The notes: generated by a model from the letters alone, not told the origin. 64,000 bases of DNA from Shewanella marina JCM 15074 (GCF_000614975.1 NZ_BALM01000025.1:1-64000); one strand, 5' to 3'. Shown: positions 7,861-17,429, numbered from the stretch's first letter. A program made the numbers and translations.

Positions 7861-10800
7861 TTAATTTTTAATACAGGTCCACAACTGCTGTTGATTATCT
7901 ATTGAGCGTATTATTGGTGCGCCTGCGCTCTCTTGTAGAGCCCCTAAATAGAACTGATTCTTGGGTAACGTTGTAGAGGTTATAAACCAACCATTTGTTG
8001 GCCAGCCATATTGTTCGTAAAGATGATAAGTTGACTGGAGTGTTTGATAAGAAAAAGCTCTTAATGCTTGAAGTTCATCAATGCTAGGCAATTTATAACC
8101 TTTGCTTTCGCAATACGCTTTTGCATCGTAATAAGATATCATCGGCAAGATTGTACCGTAATTTCCATTCTTGCCAAGAACCTCCCGTGTTCGAGTCGCC
8201 GTCGTATATTCATTAGTATTCAGTGGGCACATGAATGTAAGCATTTTGTTTTCAAATGGGATGGTAATATCATTTTCTGCGCAAGAGTAGTTACCTGGTT
8301 GACGGACTTCAATGATAAAGTTATTTGAAATATTACCTTGAAAATGAGCACTAATTTGTACACTGCCTGGACTAACTGTTGCAACCTTCCCATTTAATAC
8401 CGTTGCAATAGTTGATTGACTATCTTCATTCCAACTCGCAATAGTGGTCACATCTTGCATTGAGCCATCACTAAACGTTGCATAAGCAAACAATTGACGA
8501 AGACTTTGCGGGGTTAACTTATTACTTGTATGACTAACTCTTTGTTTAACCTCTAATTTTGTAATAACTGGGGCTGTAATGTTTGCAATGACCTGTGCAC
8601 TTTTGTTTTCAGGAGATTTAGTTGCTGTAATTACAATATTTTGAGACTCATCAATAGCTGTTGCTAACCCCCCTTTTTCTATGGTTAATAAGGGGGAGCT
8701 TGATTGCCAATGAATATTATCATTGGCTGTTATATCTTCAATATAACCACTAATGTAATGACCTGTTAGTGTAAATTGTTGTGTTGTTCCTTTAGCGATA
8801 TTGCGGTTATCAGGGGCGAGTGAAATACTCTGTAAAGTGTCTTTAATAATCGTTATTGGCATAACAGGAGAATTTACTCCTTGGAAACTAGCCATAATTT
8901 CCACTGTACCAGCGGTTAATGCTTCAATGTGACCAGCAATAACTGTTGCCTTTGTAGGGGCGTTACTGCTCCAGTTAACAAGGCTTGATAGATCTTGACT
9001 ACTATTATCGGAGTAGTATCCGTAAGCAGTAACGTTAGCATTATTGTGTACGATAAGTTCATTAATTTCAGGGGCAATTGTTAATGACATTAATTGTGCG
9101 GCAGTAATGGTTAAATTCGCACTGTTACTTTGGATTCTGCCATTATTCAAAAGTGCTTTAAGTGTGATATGTCCCTGTTTGGTCGCTGTAACAGTATTGG
9201 TTGTTGTGTCTATAGCGGCATAACTATTATCTGATAGCTGCCAATTGACGCTACTGGTGACATCTTGGCTACTACCATCTGTATATGTAGCTTGTACATG
9301 TAGTTCAGCTGAGGTTCCTATAGCTAACTCTATAATACTAGGACTGAGTTGCAGCTTCGTAATTTGCTTATCACTAACGGATAATTGCGCTAAGTTACTC
9401 GGAACACCACTGAAACTTGCTCTAATATCAGTATTACCCACAGCTAAGCTTGCGGCTAATCCATCTATTACTGTTGCACTGGTTGTATTACTACTTTGCC
9501 ATGCTGCTTGAGCCGTAATATCTTGTGTTGTATTGTCAGTGTAAATGGCTGTAGCAGTATATTGTTGCTCCGTTCCAAGCGCTATTGTTTGCACCGCTGG
9601 CGTAACTTGAATATTTTTAATCGTTGCTGCCGTGCTTTTTAGCTCGGCTAGATTACTATTTATATTGTCTATACTTGCCTGAATTTGTGCGGATCCAGAA
9701 TGTTGAGCATAGGCTAAGCCTTGGCTATTAAGTATTGCAATCGTTGTGTCTGAACTGACCCAGGCAACATCTGTCGTAATGTCTTGAGTTGATTGATCAC
9801 TATAAATTGCTACGGCTTGATATTGAACATCAGTACCTTTAGCTGTTTGAATGTATGCTGGAGTGACCTGAATAGCCGTCATTTGGGCCGCAGATACCGT
9901 TAAATCTGCTGTATTACTATTGATGTCACCTAAGCTTGCTGTGATTATGGTTTTTCCTGAGGCTAATGACGTTGCAATATTCCCTTCCATAAAAACAATA
10001 TTAGACTGCTGGTTATGCCAATTTACTTGTTGGCTAAGATCTTTAGTCGACCCATCGCTGAAATAACCAATAACTTGATATTCTTGTGTTGTGCCATTGG
10101 CGATCGTGCTATTTGTTGGCGTTAATACTAACTCCTGTAGCGTTGCATTGCTCACGTTGAGTATGGCGTTGTTACTGGTATGACTGTCAAGGTGCGCTGA
10201 AATTTCGGATTGTCCGACATTAATGGCATGAGTTAAGCCTCGATCAATCGTTGCAATATGGGTATGAGCTGAATACCACGAGGCTAGTTCAGTCACATCT
10301 TGCGATGATTGATCTGAGTATGTGGCAATTGCTTTATATTGCTGTTCTCCCCCTTTGGCGAGATCAATATTGGCTGGTGTAATTTGTAAAGATGCTAAGT
10401 TTGCTGTTGTTACTGTCAAATTAGCTGGATTGCTGGTTATTTCTTGCAGTGTTGCATAAATTCTAGCATCACCTTGGGTGACAGCCGTCGCTTTTCCTTT
10501 TAGGACTGTTGCAACTTCAGGGTGATTATTAACCCAGTGAACCCTATTACTGAGATCAAGGTTACTTCCATCAGAGTAAATACCGACGACTTGATATTGT
10601 ATATGAGTGCCTTTGGCAAGCTCGATGTTACTTGGGGTTAGTTGCAGACTTTGTAATGTCGCAGCTTTTACGGTCAAAGTCGCCGGATTGCTTTTAATAT
10701 CATTATATTCTGCTGTAATACTGGCTGTACCTGTGTTCACGCCTGTTGCAATCGCGAATATATTTGATGCTGACTGACTCGTTTCAGATTTTATTGAGTG

Positions 10801-12963
10801 GGTATTTTCATCTTGGTTTAGTGTTATTGTGTCTAACACAATTGTTGCTACATCACTGTTATTACTCCGCCAATGAACGATATCAGTAATGTCGTAAGTC
10901 GTATTATTTGAATATATCCCTAGAGCACGATAGGTTTGGTAGGTACTAATTGGTATTTCCGCTACTGCTGGGGTGATTTGAATTTCTATCAGTTCAATAT
11001 CCGCCACCGTTAGTTTTGCAGTATTACTATTAACACCTTGATAGTGTGCTTTTATTTCAACACTACCAGTACTTACTGCCTCTACTTTTCCTTTATATAT
11101 GGTTGCTATATTGTTGTTGCTAGTACTCCAGTTGACTTGCTCTGTTATATCCTCGCTACTGTTATCGTTATAGTTTGCAACTGCGCTATATTGGTATTGC
11201 GCGCCTTGGGCAAGAGTTTGTTGAGCTGGCGTGATCTGTAATGAATTAATGACTTTATCGCTGACCGTTAAATGAGCCTTTTGCTGAGTGTTATTAAGTA
11301 CCGCTAATATTGTTGTTTCACCATGTGTTACCCCAATAGCTTCTGTATGGAGTAGGGAGGCAATATTATGATGTAGGCTTACCCAACCAACTAAATGAGA
11401 GACGTCTTGGGTAGTCGTCGTAGTGCCATCACTAAAGGTTGCTTGGGCTTGGTAATTAACTTTACTGCCAACTGTAGTCGTTTTAATTGCAGGGGTAATT
11501 TGTAATGTCGTAATAATTGAATCGATAACTGAGACTTGTGCTTCATTACTTTCTATTCCCTCAAATATTGCATTTATAGTGGTATCACCGGTATTTATAG
11601 CAGCGACATTACCATGAGTCATTAAGGCAATTTCAGGGCTGTTAGTATGCCAAGTTACACTATCAGTTACATCTGAATTAGTGCCATCATCATAGGCTGC
11701 AATGACGGTTAATTTCGCCTGAGTACCTTGGGCAAGTTCAATGAGAGATGGTGTAATTTGTAAAGAGGTCAACTGCCGACTAACTACCGTTAATGTCGAT
11801 GTATTACTTTCAATCCCCTGATAGTGGGCAGTAACTTTTGTTTGCCCTGCTTGGGTTCCTTTTGCATAAGATGCGATGACATTGCTTACTTCTGGGTTGG
11901 TGCTTTTCCAAAGCACTTGCTGGCTAATATCATTACTTGAGCCGTCATCATATATGGCTTTTACTTGATAAAATAGCGCACTATTTTGATTTAGAGTGGG
12001 GGTTGTTGGGGTGATTTGTAAATCAATTAATTTTGCATCTGTAATCGATAATTGGGCCTGTGAGCTTTCAATATCTTGTAATGTCGCCGTGAGCTGAGTT
12101 GTCCCTGCGGTCAGTGCAGTTGCTTGGCCATTTTCTATTTTTACAAGGTTATTGCTATGGTGCCAAGAGACTTGATTGGTGACATTTTGGCTTGTGTTAT
12201 CAGAATAGTTGGCAATTGCCGTAAATTGAGTTTGTGTATTTATTGCTGTTGAAGCATAAGCTGGGCTGATTTTCAAATTAGTAAGGGTAGCATCTGATAC
12301 AGTAAAAGGAAGTGTATTGCTTTTATGCCCTAAAAAAGTTGCATGGATTTCACTTGTGCCGATAGCGAGCATTACTGCATTTTTATTGTTTACAGAGACA
12401 TTATTAGAATGGCTACTAAACCATTCAACAAGATGAGTTACCTCGAAACTTGTACGGTCATCATAAGTTGCGATAGCTTTTAAGGTTTGTTTTGCTCCAA
12501 CAGGTAGTTTATTAAACAATGTCCCCATTGGGTGATCGTTGTCGCTGGTTTTTATTTGTAATACCAGAACGGGTTCATCGCGAACTTCTAGCTCAATGAT
12601 ATTACTTAAGCGGTTACCAGACTGTGCTTGAATTTGCGTTTTACCTTTTTGTATCCCGAGCGCCACACCTTTATTAATACTTGCAATATGAGTTGCTGAG
12701 CTATTCCAAACGACTTGAGCGGTGACATCTTTATATTCACCATCAATGAGCTCAACGGCTAAAAATTGAAATGGTAAGTCCACTTGGGTAAGCGTGTCAT
12801 TTGTCCCTGTTACTGCAGTGATTGGAATGATTTGTAGTTTAGATGAAAACTTAGCTTGCTCTTTAAGAAAGCCGCTATTATCGCAGCCAGAGAGTAATAA
12901 TAAGGAAAAAAATAGGAGACTTACATAATTAGATAAACGGCTAAATTTGATATTTGAAAGCAT
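7861..12963 (-). CDS. Giant Ig-like (Big_2) repeat lipoprotein with a C-terminal DUF1566-like domain
   Basis: The 1700-residue protein starts with a lipoprotein signal whose lipobox is LLLLSGC, so it should be lipidated at Cys27. Roughly 17 tandem bacterial Ig-like domains of about 85-95 residues follow. Most begin with a strand like LQITPA and contain YSDGS-x-QDVT-x-x-V-x-W and SNTA-x-LTV segments. The final 130 residues contain AKAYCESKGYKLPSIDELQAL, typical of the DUF1566/Lcl C-terminal module. The likely role is surface adhesion or a cell-envelope stalk. AAAGGA precedes the ATG. It is flanked by terminators and forms no evident operon, and no secretion partner is adjacent. Confidence 0.85.
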   Translation of the reverse strand: MLSNIKFSRLSNYVSLLFFSLLLLSGCDNSGFLKEQAKFSSKLQIIPITAVTGTNDTLTQVDLPFQFLAVELIDGEYKDVTAQVVWNSSATHIASINKGVALGIQKGKTQIQAQSGNRLSNIIELEVRDEPVLVLQIKTSDNDHPMGTLFNKLPVGAKQTLKAIATYDDRTSFEVTHLVEWFSSHSNNVSVNNKNAVMLAIGTSEIHATFLGHKSNTLPFTVSDATLTNLKISPAYASTAINTQTQFTAIANYSDNTSQNVTNQVSWHHSNNLVKIENGQATALTAGTTQLTATLQDIESSQAQLSITDAKLIDLQITPTTPTLNQNSALFYQVKAIYDDGSSNDISQQVLWKSTNPEVSNVIASYAKGTQAGQTKVTAHYQGIESNTSTLTVVSRQLTSLQITPSLIELAQGTQAKLTVIAAYDDGTNSDVTDSVTWHTNSPEIALMTHGNVAAINTGDTTINAIFEGIESNEAQVSVIDSIITTLQITPAIKTTTVGSKVNYQAQATFSDGTTTTTQDVSHLVGWVSLHHNIASLLHTEAIGVTHGETTILAVLNNTQQKAHLTVSDKVINSLQITPAQQTLAQGAQYQYSAVANYNDNSSEDITEQVNWSTSNNNIATIYKGKVEAVSTGSVEIKAHYQGVNSNTAKLTVADIELIEIQITPAVAEIPISTYQTYRALGIYSNNTTYDITDIVHWRSNNSDVATIVLDTITLNQDENTHSIKSETSQSASNIFAIATGVNTGTASITAEYNDIKSNPATLTVKAATLQSLQLTPSNIELAKGTHIQYQVVGIYSDGSNLDLSNRVHWVNNHPEVATVLKGKATAVTQGDARIYATLQEITSNPANLTVTTANLASLQITPANIDLAKGGEQQYKAIATYSDQSSQDVTELASWYSAHTHIATIDRGLTHAINVGQSEISAHLDSHTSNNAILNVSNATLQELVLTPTNSTIANGTTQEYQVIGYFSDGSTKDLSQQVNWHNQQSNIVFMEGNIATSLASGKTIITASLGDINSNTADLTVSAAQMTAIQVTPAYIQTAKGTDVQYQAVAIYSDQSTQDITTDVAWVSSDTTIAILNSQGLAYAQHSGSAQIQASIDNINSNLAELKSTAATIKNIQVTPAVQTIALGTEQQYTATAIYTDNTTQDITAQAAWQSSNTTSATVIDGLAASLAVGNTDIRASFSGVPSNLAQLSVSDKQITKLQLSPSIIELAIGTSAELHVQATYTDGSSQDVTSSVNWQLSDNSYAAIDTTTNTVTATKQGHITLKALLNNGRIQSNSANLTITAAQLMSLTIAPEINELIVHNNANVTAYGYYSDNSSQDLSSLVNWSSNAPTKATVIAGHIEALTAGTVEIMASFQGVNSPVMPITIIKDTLQSISLAPDNRNIAKGTTQQFTLTGHYISGYIEDITANDNIHWQSSSPLLTIEKGGLATAIDESQNIVITATKSPENKSAQVIANITAPVITKLEVKQRVSHTSNKLTPQSLRQLFAYATFSDGSMQDVTTIASWNEDSQSTIATVLNGKVATVSPGSVQISAHFQGNISNNFIIEVRQPGNYSCAENDITIPFENKMLTFMCPLNTNEYTTATRTREVLGKNGNYGTILPMISYYDAKAYCESKGYKLPSIDELQALRAFSYQTLQSTYHLYEQYGWPTNGWFITSTTLPKNQFYLGALQESAGAPIIRSIDNQQQLWTCIKN
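8290..12850 (-). repeat. About 17 tandem Big_2-type Ig-domain coding repeats
   Basis: Successive units of about 270 bases encode the same strand pattern. The LQITP-like opening recurs in variants such as LQLTPSNI, IQVTPAYI and LQLSPSII. Units are diverged in DNA sequence, which suggests old duplication rather than recent expansion. Boundaries are approximate. Confidence 0.8.
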
Positions 12964-13134
12964 GACAGTTCCTTTGTCTACTTGAGCTTAGCGATGTTCA
13001 GACTGATAGCTCGTTTGTTAGAAAGTATAAATTAGAATTATGGATTATTGATATAGTTAATAGGTCTACTTCAATAACCTGATGCTAAGCACCGACATCA
13101 AATCAAAAGTTAATAATGCTTAAAGGATGAACAA

Positions 13135-13665
13135 TTGGAGAGTGAGCAAAGTATAGGGCTTGGCGAACGTGATTTTATGCTTGCAGCTTATATAGAAAAT
13201 CGACCAGCGTTTATGGGGTTAGCCCAGTTACAAACATGCCAACCGCTAGTGGCTGGTGAGATTAGTGCTATTGGTCAGGCCTGCGGTAATGGTTGGCGTA
13301 AGGTGTTTAATGTTTATGCCAAATTAATCGATACCTTGCCATTAACCACATTCAATTTAGGGCAGCAACAAACAAGCTGGCAAGCTTATCGAGATGAGCT
13401 ATTACTGCAAAGCGGTAGTCAAACGGCATTATTGTTTAGTCCGCCAGTGATTACGCCAGAACGCCAGCAATATCATTTGATTATGGGACGAACCTATGCC
13501 AAAAAGCTCGTTGACCAAGGGTTAATTAGCTCGCCACTCACTTGGCTAGATAATGAGTTTGCGATTAATCGGCATGATAGAGTTATCGTTTGTCCTTATT
13601 TTGATTATCGGCAATTATCCAATATCAAAATTACTCACCTAAGTGAGCTTATGCAGGGGTTATAG
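13135..13665 (+). CDS. Conserved hypothetical cytosolic protein
   Basis: This 176-residue protein has no signal peptide or membrane segment. The start is TTG at 13135, with AAGGA about eight bases upstream. Recognisable landmarks are GNGWRKVFNVYAKL and RTYAKKLVDQG. I do not recognise a characterised family; it resembles short conserved hypotheticals of Shewanella and Vibrio. It stands alone and is convergent with the ProX-type gene. Confidence 0.65.
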   Translation: MESEQSIGLGERDFMLAAYIENRPAFMGLAQLQTCQPLVAGEISAIGQACGNGWRKVFNVYAKLIDTLPLTTFNLGQQQTSWQAYRDELLLQSGSQTALLFSPPVITPERQQYHLIMGRTYAKKLVDQGLISSPLTWLDNEFAINRHDRVIVCPYFDYRQLSNIKITHLSELMQGL

Positions 13666-13690
13666 GGCGTTAATATTCACATTAGCGCCC
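13665..13690. terminator. Hairpin between convergent genes
   Basis: A 10-bp stem, GGGCGTTAAT/ATTAGCGCCC, includes one G-T pair and a six-base loop. It starts at the last base of the hypothetical gene and precedes the stop of the ProX-type gene. Confidence 0.65.
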
Positions 13691-13700
13691 ATAAATTAAA

Positions 13701-14177
13701 TTAGATGATTATTAGCTTGGGGACTTTATTAAAGGCCTGTAATAGTTTTTGCATATTCGCTAATGTCATCGAAATGGTCGCAGTATTAGTGTAAGGGTGG
13801 CATTGAATGGCATCTGCTAACCAGACATCGGTATCAATCACTAATTCGACATTGTTATCCGTATCTTTCAGAATATCTAAAATCGATACTGCGCCAGGTG
13901 TTGTAGCGAGGTATCTGGCCAATCTATCGGGTGAGGCTAGATTTAAGCCGTTGACCTCTAATAATAGTGATAATTCTTTTAAGTTTAAGCTTTTCTCATC
14001 CGGCAATACCACTAAAAAGTGACGTTTCCCTTTCCTATCTTTTATAAATAAATTTTTGGTTTGAATACCTTCAATATCAAGTTGTAAGGCGCTGGCTTGT
14101 TCACAAGTAAACACTGCTTGATGTTCGAATTTTTGGTAAGGGATCGCAAGGTTGTCGAGTTGCTGATAAATATCCAT
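13701..14177 (-). CDS. YbaK/ProX-family aminoacyl-tRNA deacylase (ProXp-like)
   Basis: The 158-residue protein carries the landmarks of prolyl-tRNA editing domains: FEHQAVFTCEQA near residues 18-29, the conserved lysine in IQTKNLFIKDRKG, FLVVLPDEKSLNLKEL, and TPGAVSILDIL. Family members hydrolyse mischarged Ala- or Cys-tRNA(Pro) in the cytosol as free-standing trans-editing enzymes. Specificity for Ala is inferred from the PrdX-like sequence. It is monocistronic and divergent from the DUF2975 gene. Confidence 0.85.
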   Translation of the reverse strand: MDIYQQLDNLAIPYQKFEHQAVFTCEQASALQLDIEGIQTKNLFIKDRKGKRHFLVVLPDEKSLNLKELSLLLEVNGLNLASPDRLARYLATTPGAVSILDILKDTDNNVELVIDTDVWLADAIQCHPYTNTATISMTLANMQKLLQAFNKVPKLIII

Positions 14178-14396
14178 TTAGACTCCCCAGAAGGTGATTT
14201 TAGTTAGCTGTTAATCGTGCGCCTTAATGGGGCTCTAGACCGTTAGTCAGTTCACATAGTCTATAAATTGAAACGATTATGGTAGAAATTGCATCATTTA
14301 TAACAATTAAAATTTATCGAATATCGATAAATTTTAATTGCAAAACGATCTAATTCGATCAATAGTAGCGCTGTCATCTTATTATGGGGAACAGAT

Positions 14397-14945
14397 ATGA
14401 CACGTTTACAAACATACAGTTACCGTGTGGCATTGATTTGTCGATTATTTTTGGTTTTACTGCCGATAGGCATTATTTATTCATGGTTGTCAGTACAGAC
14501 GCCCTACGATTACCTTTCTATGACTGGCGTTGCACCATTTGATATGAATATTCATGAATTAACCCAGACGCCGCTATCAATGCAAACTCGGGTCATTTCA
14601 ATTATTGTGAGTTTAGCTTATTCACTGATTTTAATATCTGCACTTAACTATTTGATTACATTGTTTAAAAATTATCAAAAAGGTGATATTTTCACTTTGC
14701 AAAATACCAAGTTATATCAAAAATTAGGTTATAGTGTGTTTTATTGGGTGATCGGTGGTGTGATTTATCATGCCGTGATGACTGTGGTGTTATCTTTTAA
14801 TAATCCACCGGGACAACGTGTACTTGCGATAGGTGTATCAGGCATTGATATTTTGGGATTATTGATTGGATTTTTAATTGTAATGATTTCGTGGGTGATG
14901 CAAGAAGGTTATCGAATTGCTGATGAAAATACACATACCATTTGA
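14397..14945 (+). CDS. DUF2975 membrane protein
   Basis: This 182-residue protein has four predicted membrane segments, including RVALICRLFLVLLPIGIIYSWL and GIDILGLLIGFLIVMISWVM. It also has the YQKGDIFTLQNTKLYQKLGYSVFYW segment typical of DUF2975 proteins. GGGGAA precedes the ATG. An XRE regulator follows after 16 bases, a pairing common for this family, in which the membrane protein is thought to be regulated by or to modulate the regulator. The biochemical role is unknown. Confidence 0.8.
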   Translation: MTRLQTYSYRVALICRLFLVLLPIGIIYSWLSVQTPYDYLSMTGVAPFDMNIHELTQTPLSMQTRVISIIVSLAYSLILISALNYLITLFKNYQKGDIFTLQNTKLYQKLGYSVFYWVIGGVIYHAVMTVVLSFNNPPGQRVLAIGVSGIDILGLLIGFLIVMISWVMQEGYRIADENTHTI

Positions 14946-14961
14946 TCAATAGGGATATAAC

Positions 14962-15180
14962 ATGACAATTCAAATTGATTTAGATGTGATGATGGCAAAA
15001 CGTAAATTGCGCTTAAAAACCTTATCAGAGCTGGTGGGGATTACAGAAGCTAACTTATCAGTACTTAAAAACGGTAAAGCCAAAGCAGTTCGTTTTTCGA
15101 CATTAGAAAAATTGTGTGAAGTACTGGAATGCCAGCCGGGTGATATTTTGATCTACCACCCAGATGAGACTAACTCGTAA
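14962..15180 (+). CDS. Short XRE/Cro-type regulator (YozG-like)
   Basis: This 72-residue protein is almost entirely one helix-turn-helix domain: LKTLSELVGITEANLSVLKNGKAKAVRF followed by STLEKLCEVLECQPGDILIY. That ending is characteristic of the YozG-like HTH_26 group. It is cotranscribed with the upstream DUF2975 gene and ends at a strong terminator. Confidence 0.85.
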   Translation: MTIQIDLDVMMAKRKLRLKTLSELVGITEANLSVLKNGKAKAVRFSTLEKLCEVLECQPGDILIYHPDETNS

Positions 15181-15188
15181 AACTAAGA

Positions 15189-15220
15189 AAATAGCCGATT
15201 AATCAGTCGGCTATTTTTTT
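15189..15220. terminator. Bidirectional hairpin terminator
   Basis: A 10-bp stem (AAATAGCCGA/TCGGCTATTT) is followed by a T run on the plus strand. The stop codon of the convergent lipoprotein gene lies inside the right arm. Confidence 0.85.
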
Positions 15221-15621
15221 ATCATAGGTTGTGATTGTTCAATGACTGTTACGGCTTCAGCTTGGGCCTCTGGTGTCATCACCGAGTTAACTTTGCTGCA
15301 ATCATAAGTATTTGCCATCATGGTTACAGAACTTAAAAAGCCAAATGGACGGTATAAATAAATGGTATCTGCACCTAATGCCGCGGCTTTAATGCGCATT
15401 TGGTTAATTGTCCCCCATACCATGTCACTATCACTGTGTAACCAGTAATCATAAAAATGACCTTCAGAACCATAAACAATACCTTTAGGCTCGCATTGAG
15501 CAACTCGCGCTGTTTCATCCCAAATTACGCGTACTTGATTTGATTCGTCCGTCGGAAAAGTGACGCAACCTGTTAAACCAATAGCCATTAAACAGCCTGC
15601 TATTAATGTGCTTATTTTCAT
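15211..15621 (-). CDS. DUF4156-like lipoprotein
   Basis: The 136-residue protein has a lipoprotein signal with lipobox GLTGC, so the mature N terminus is Cys19. The pattern VRV-x-W-x(10)-CEPKGIVYGSEG and a later AALGADTIYLY with a C-terminal Cys resembles DUF4156 lipoproteins. The function is unknown. It is monocistronic. Confidence 0.7.
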   Translation of the reverse strand: MKISTLIAGCLMAIGLTGCVTFPTDESNQVRVIWDETARVAQCEPKGIVYGSEGHFYDYWLHSDSDMVWGTINQMRIKAAALGADTIYLYRPFGFLSSVTMMANTYDCSKVNSVMTPEAQAEAVTVIEQSQPMIKK

Positions 15622-16000
15622 AAATTATTCGAGCCTAAATTCAAAAAGTGGCCGATTATAGAATAAAATTTATTGAATAAAAGCGTTGTTATTAACTAAT
15701 TTTGAATGAGCACAATATTAATCGATAGATATTAATATATTTACTTACTAATCAGTGCATTACTGTTTTTTATTATGACAAATTGATACAAAAATATACA
15801 AATTATATTGCTTTACTCTCACCATGTTAGCTTCATCAATCTGCACCATTTCAAGTTTGCTGAATATGATTTACAGCCACCTGTTGCATGCAAATTTCAT
15901 TTGTTATTGCTGTTATTTTTTGCATGTTTATGCAACATAACCGACTCAAAAAAGACATATAAATGATGTCATTCTTAATGAAAGTTTATACAAGACAAAG

Positions 16001-16016
16001 TGTGATCTATGTCACA
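16001..16016. promoter_or_regulatory. CRP (cAMP receptor protein) binding site
   Basis: TGTGA-TCTATG-TCACA is a perfect match to the consensus TGTGA-N6-TCACA, with A/T-rich flanks (AAAG before, TTTG after). It lies about 290 bases before the histidine decarboxylase start. Confidence 0.75.
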
Positions 16017-16181
16017 TTTGAGGCCGCACCTATCTGAGCATAATAGTGAAAGATTAAACGGAGTTATTCTCAAGATGTTGTGATTATTAGTGTTTAATCC
16101 GTTCCAGTTGCTGTCGTGACAATTGGACGTAAGTGAAATAAATGTCGAAAGATAAACCAACTCTACATACGAAAGCTATTG

Positions 16182-16224
16182 GTTAGCGGTAAGAGTGATG
16201 AGATTGCTCTTATCGGTAACTAAC
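16182..16224 (+). other. Hairpin in the hdc leader
   Basis: The outer stem GTTAG/CTAAC and the inner stem TAAGAG/CTCTTA are separated by an internal loop, with an 11-base apical loop. It is not followed by a T run, so an RNA structure in the leader is likelier than a terminator. Confidence 0.4.
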
Positions 16225-16305
16225 ATATTTATGCTGAAATTTAGTAATTTAAAATTGACGACTAGCGAAACTATCTCAATCGCTTAGTCAACTGCAGAGG
16301 TTAGT

Positions 16306-17187
16306 ATGAAAGCACCAAAAATTGATAAAACAGCGATTAGCCCATTTGATGATTATTGTGACGGTTATGGCTGCCCCGGTGCCCAAGGTCTTGGTTATGT
16401 ATCAGTGTTAAAAGTATCTACTGGTACTGTTAAAAAAACAGATGATACATTACTTGATGGTATTGTTACTTATGACAAAGGTGAGTGTGCGGACGCATAC
16501 GTTGGTCAAATTAACATGCTAACTGCATCAAGCTTCTGTGGCTTAGCAGGTCAAGTGTGGGGTCATGATATTGCTATTCACGAAGATATCTACAACAACA
16601 AAATTCAACCTTTGTTTAGTGTAGAGCAATATAATGGTTCTATGTTAGATGTATACGATGCAGCCCCATTAATTGAAGCCGGTAAAAACTTATTTGGTAC
16701 TGAAAGTAATCGCCGTTTCCCACTTTTACCAGGTTCACATGTCATTTGTGCTAACAAAAGTGTGACTGCATATCGCCCACAAGCTGATGAAGCTTTAAAA
16801 GAGGGTGAAGGTTACGGTGTATGGTCATTTATTGCCATTTCACTTTCTGCAGACCGTGATCATTGCTCAGACTTATTTATTGAGGATGCGGGTATATGGA
16901 CGAAGAATGATAGCGAAGAAGATTTAAAAGCCTTCTTAGAAGCACATCGTAAAGCTGTAGTTTGGTCAGTAACTGAATGTGGTAATGACTCCCATGTTGT
17001 ATTTGACCGTACCTATGTTGCTTTCTCATATTCAATTATGAAACCAGGTGAAATTGGTACTGCAGTGACTGTTGCACCTTATGCAACTTTAGCTAGAAAA
17101 GCCGTTCCATCTAAAGGTTTCTACGGTCTTAACGATATGCAATTGAACGACTGGTTAGCTGACTTAGACTTACCTCGTATTAAGTAA
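16306..17187 (+). CDS. hdc: Pyruvoyl-dependent histidine decarboxylase proenzyme
   Basis: The 293-residue protein closely follows the Lactobacillus HdcA pattern as I recall it: GYCxGYG-like start, LDGIVTYDKGE, then the self-cleavage region TASSFCGLAGQVWGHD. Serinolysis between Ser75 and Ser76 would yield a beta chain and a pyruvoyl-capped alpha chain. NRRF, HVICANKS-x-TAYRP, DLFIEDAG (Phe191 and Glu193 match the catalytic Phe/Glu) and MKPGEIG are conserved. The enzyme converts histidine to histamine and CO2 in the cytosol, consuming a proton. AGAGG lies five bases before the ATG. No histidine/histamine antiporter is adjacent, and the gene is monocistronic with its own terminator. The enzyme class is best known from Gram-positive bacteria. 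Confidence 0.9.
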   Translation: MKAPKIDKTAISPFDDYCDGYGCPGAQGLGYVSVLKVSTGTVKKTDDTLLDGIVTYDKGECADAYVGQINMLTASSFCGLAGQVWGHDIAIHEDIYNNKIQPLFSVEQYNGSMLDVYDAAPLIEAGKNLFGTESNRRFPLLPGSHVICANKSVTAYRPQADEALKEGEGYGVWSFIAISLSADRDHCSDLFIEDAGIWTKNDSEEDLKAFLEAHRKAVVWSVTECGNDSHVVFDRTYVAFSYSIMKPGEIGTAVTVAPYATLARKAVPSKGFYGLNDMQLNDWLADLDLPRIK

Positions 17188-17201
17188 GCTACATTCCCCA
17201 C

Positions 17202-17229
17202 AAAGGGCTAACCTAGGTTAGCCCTTTTT
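17202..17229 (+). terminator. Terminator of hdc
   Basis: The stem AAAGGGCTAAC/GTTAGCCCTTT has a CTAG loop and is followed by T residues, 14 bases after the stop codon. Confidence 0.85.
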
Positions 17230-17415
17230 ATTGGGTCGAATTTATGAAGTAGTGTAAATACAAACACTTGTATCAATATATAGGGATTATTCGTTACATT
17301 TAAGCACTTATCTAATCGATTAAATGCTTCATTTTGTATCATTAATATAAATTAATAAAGTCTAAATTATTGAAAAATATAATATAAAAATATCTTGTGG
17401 TGAAAAATGGCTAAC

Positions 17416-17429
17416 TTGATCTAAATCAA
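17416..17429. promoter_or_regulatory. FNR/EtrA box upstream of the LPMO gene
   Basis: TTGAT-CTAA-ATCAA is a perfect FNR-type palindrome, 72 bases upstream of the LPMO start codon. It could also bind CRP weakly. Confidence 0.6.

Larger units (their letters stand above)
15622..16305 (+). promoter_or_regulatory. Long regulatory region upstream of histidine decarboxylase
   Basis: No gene is visible in this 680-base stretch. It contains a near-perfect CRP site at 16001-16016 and a two-part hairpin at 16182-16224. The distance from the CRP site to the hdc start implies a 5' leader of well over 200 nucleotides if CRP activates at a classic position. Confidence 0.5.

Noticed and set aside
10000..11300. 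Plus-strand ORFs of 67-88 residues inside the Ig-repeat gene
   Set aside because: They are antisense shadows of the repetitive gene, without ribosome-binding sites or recognisable sequence.
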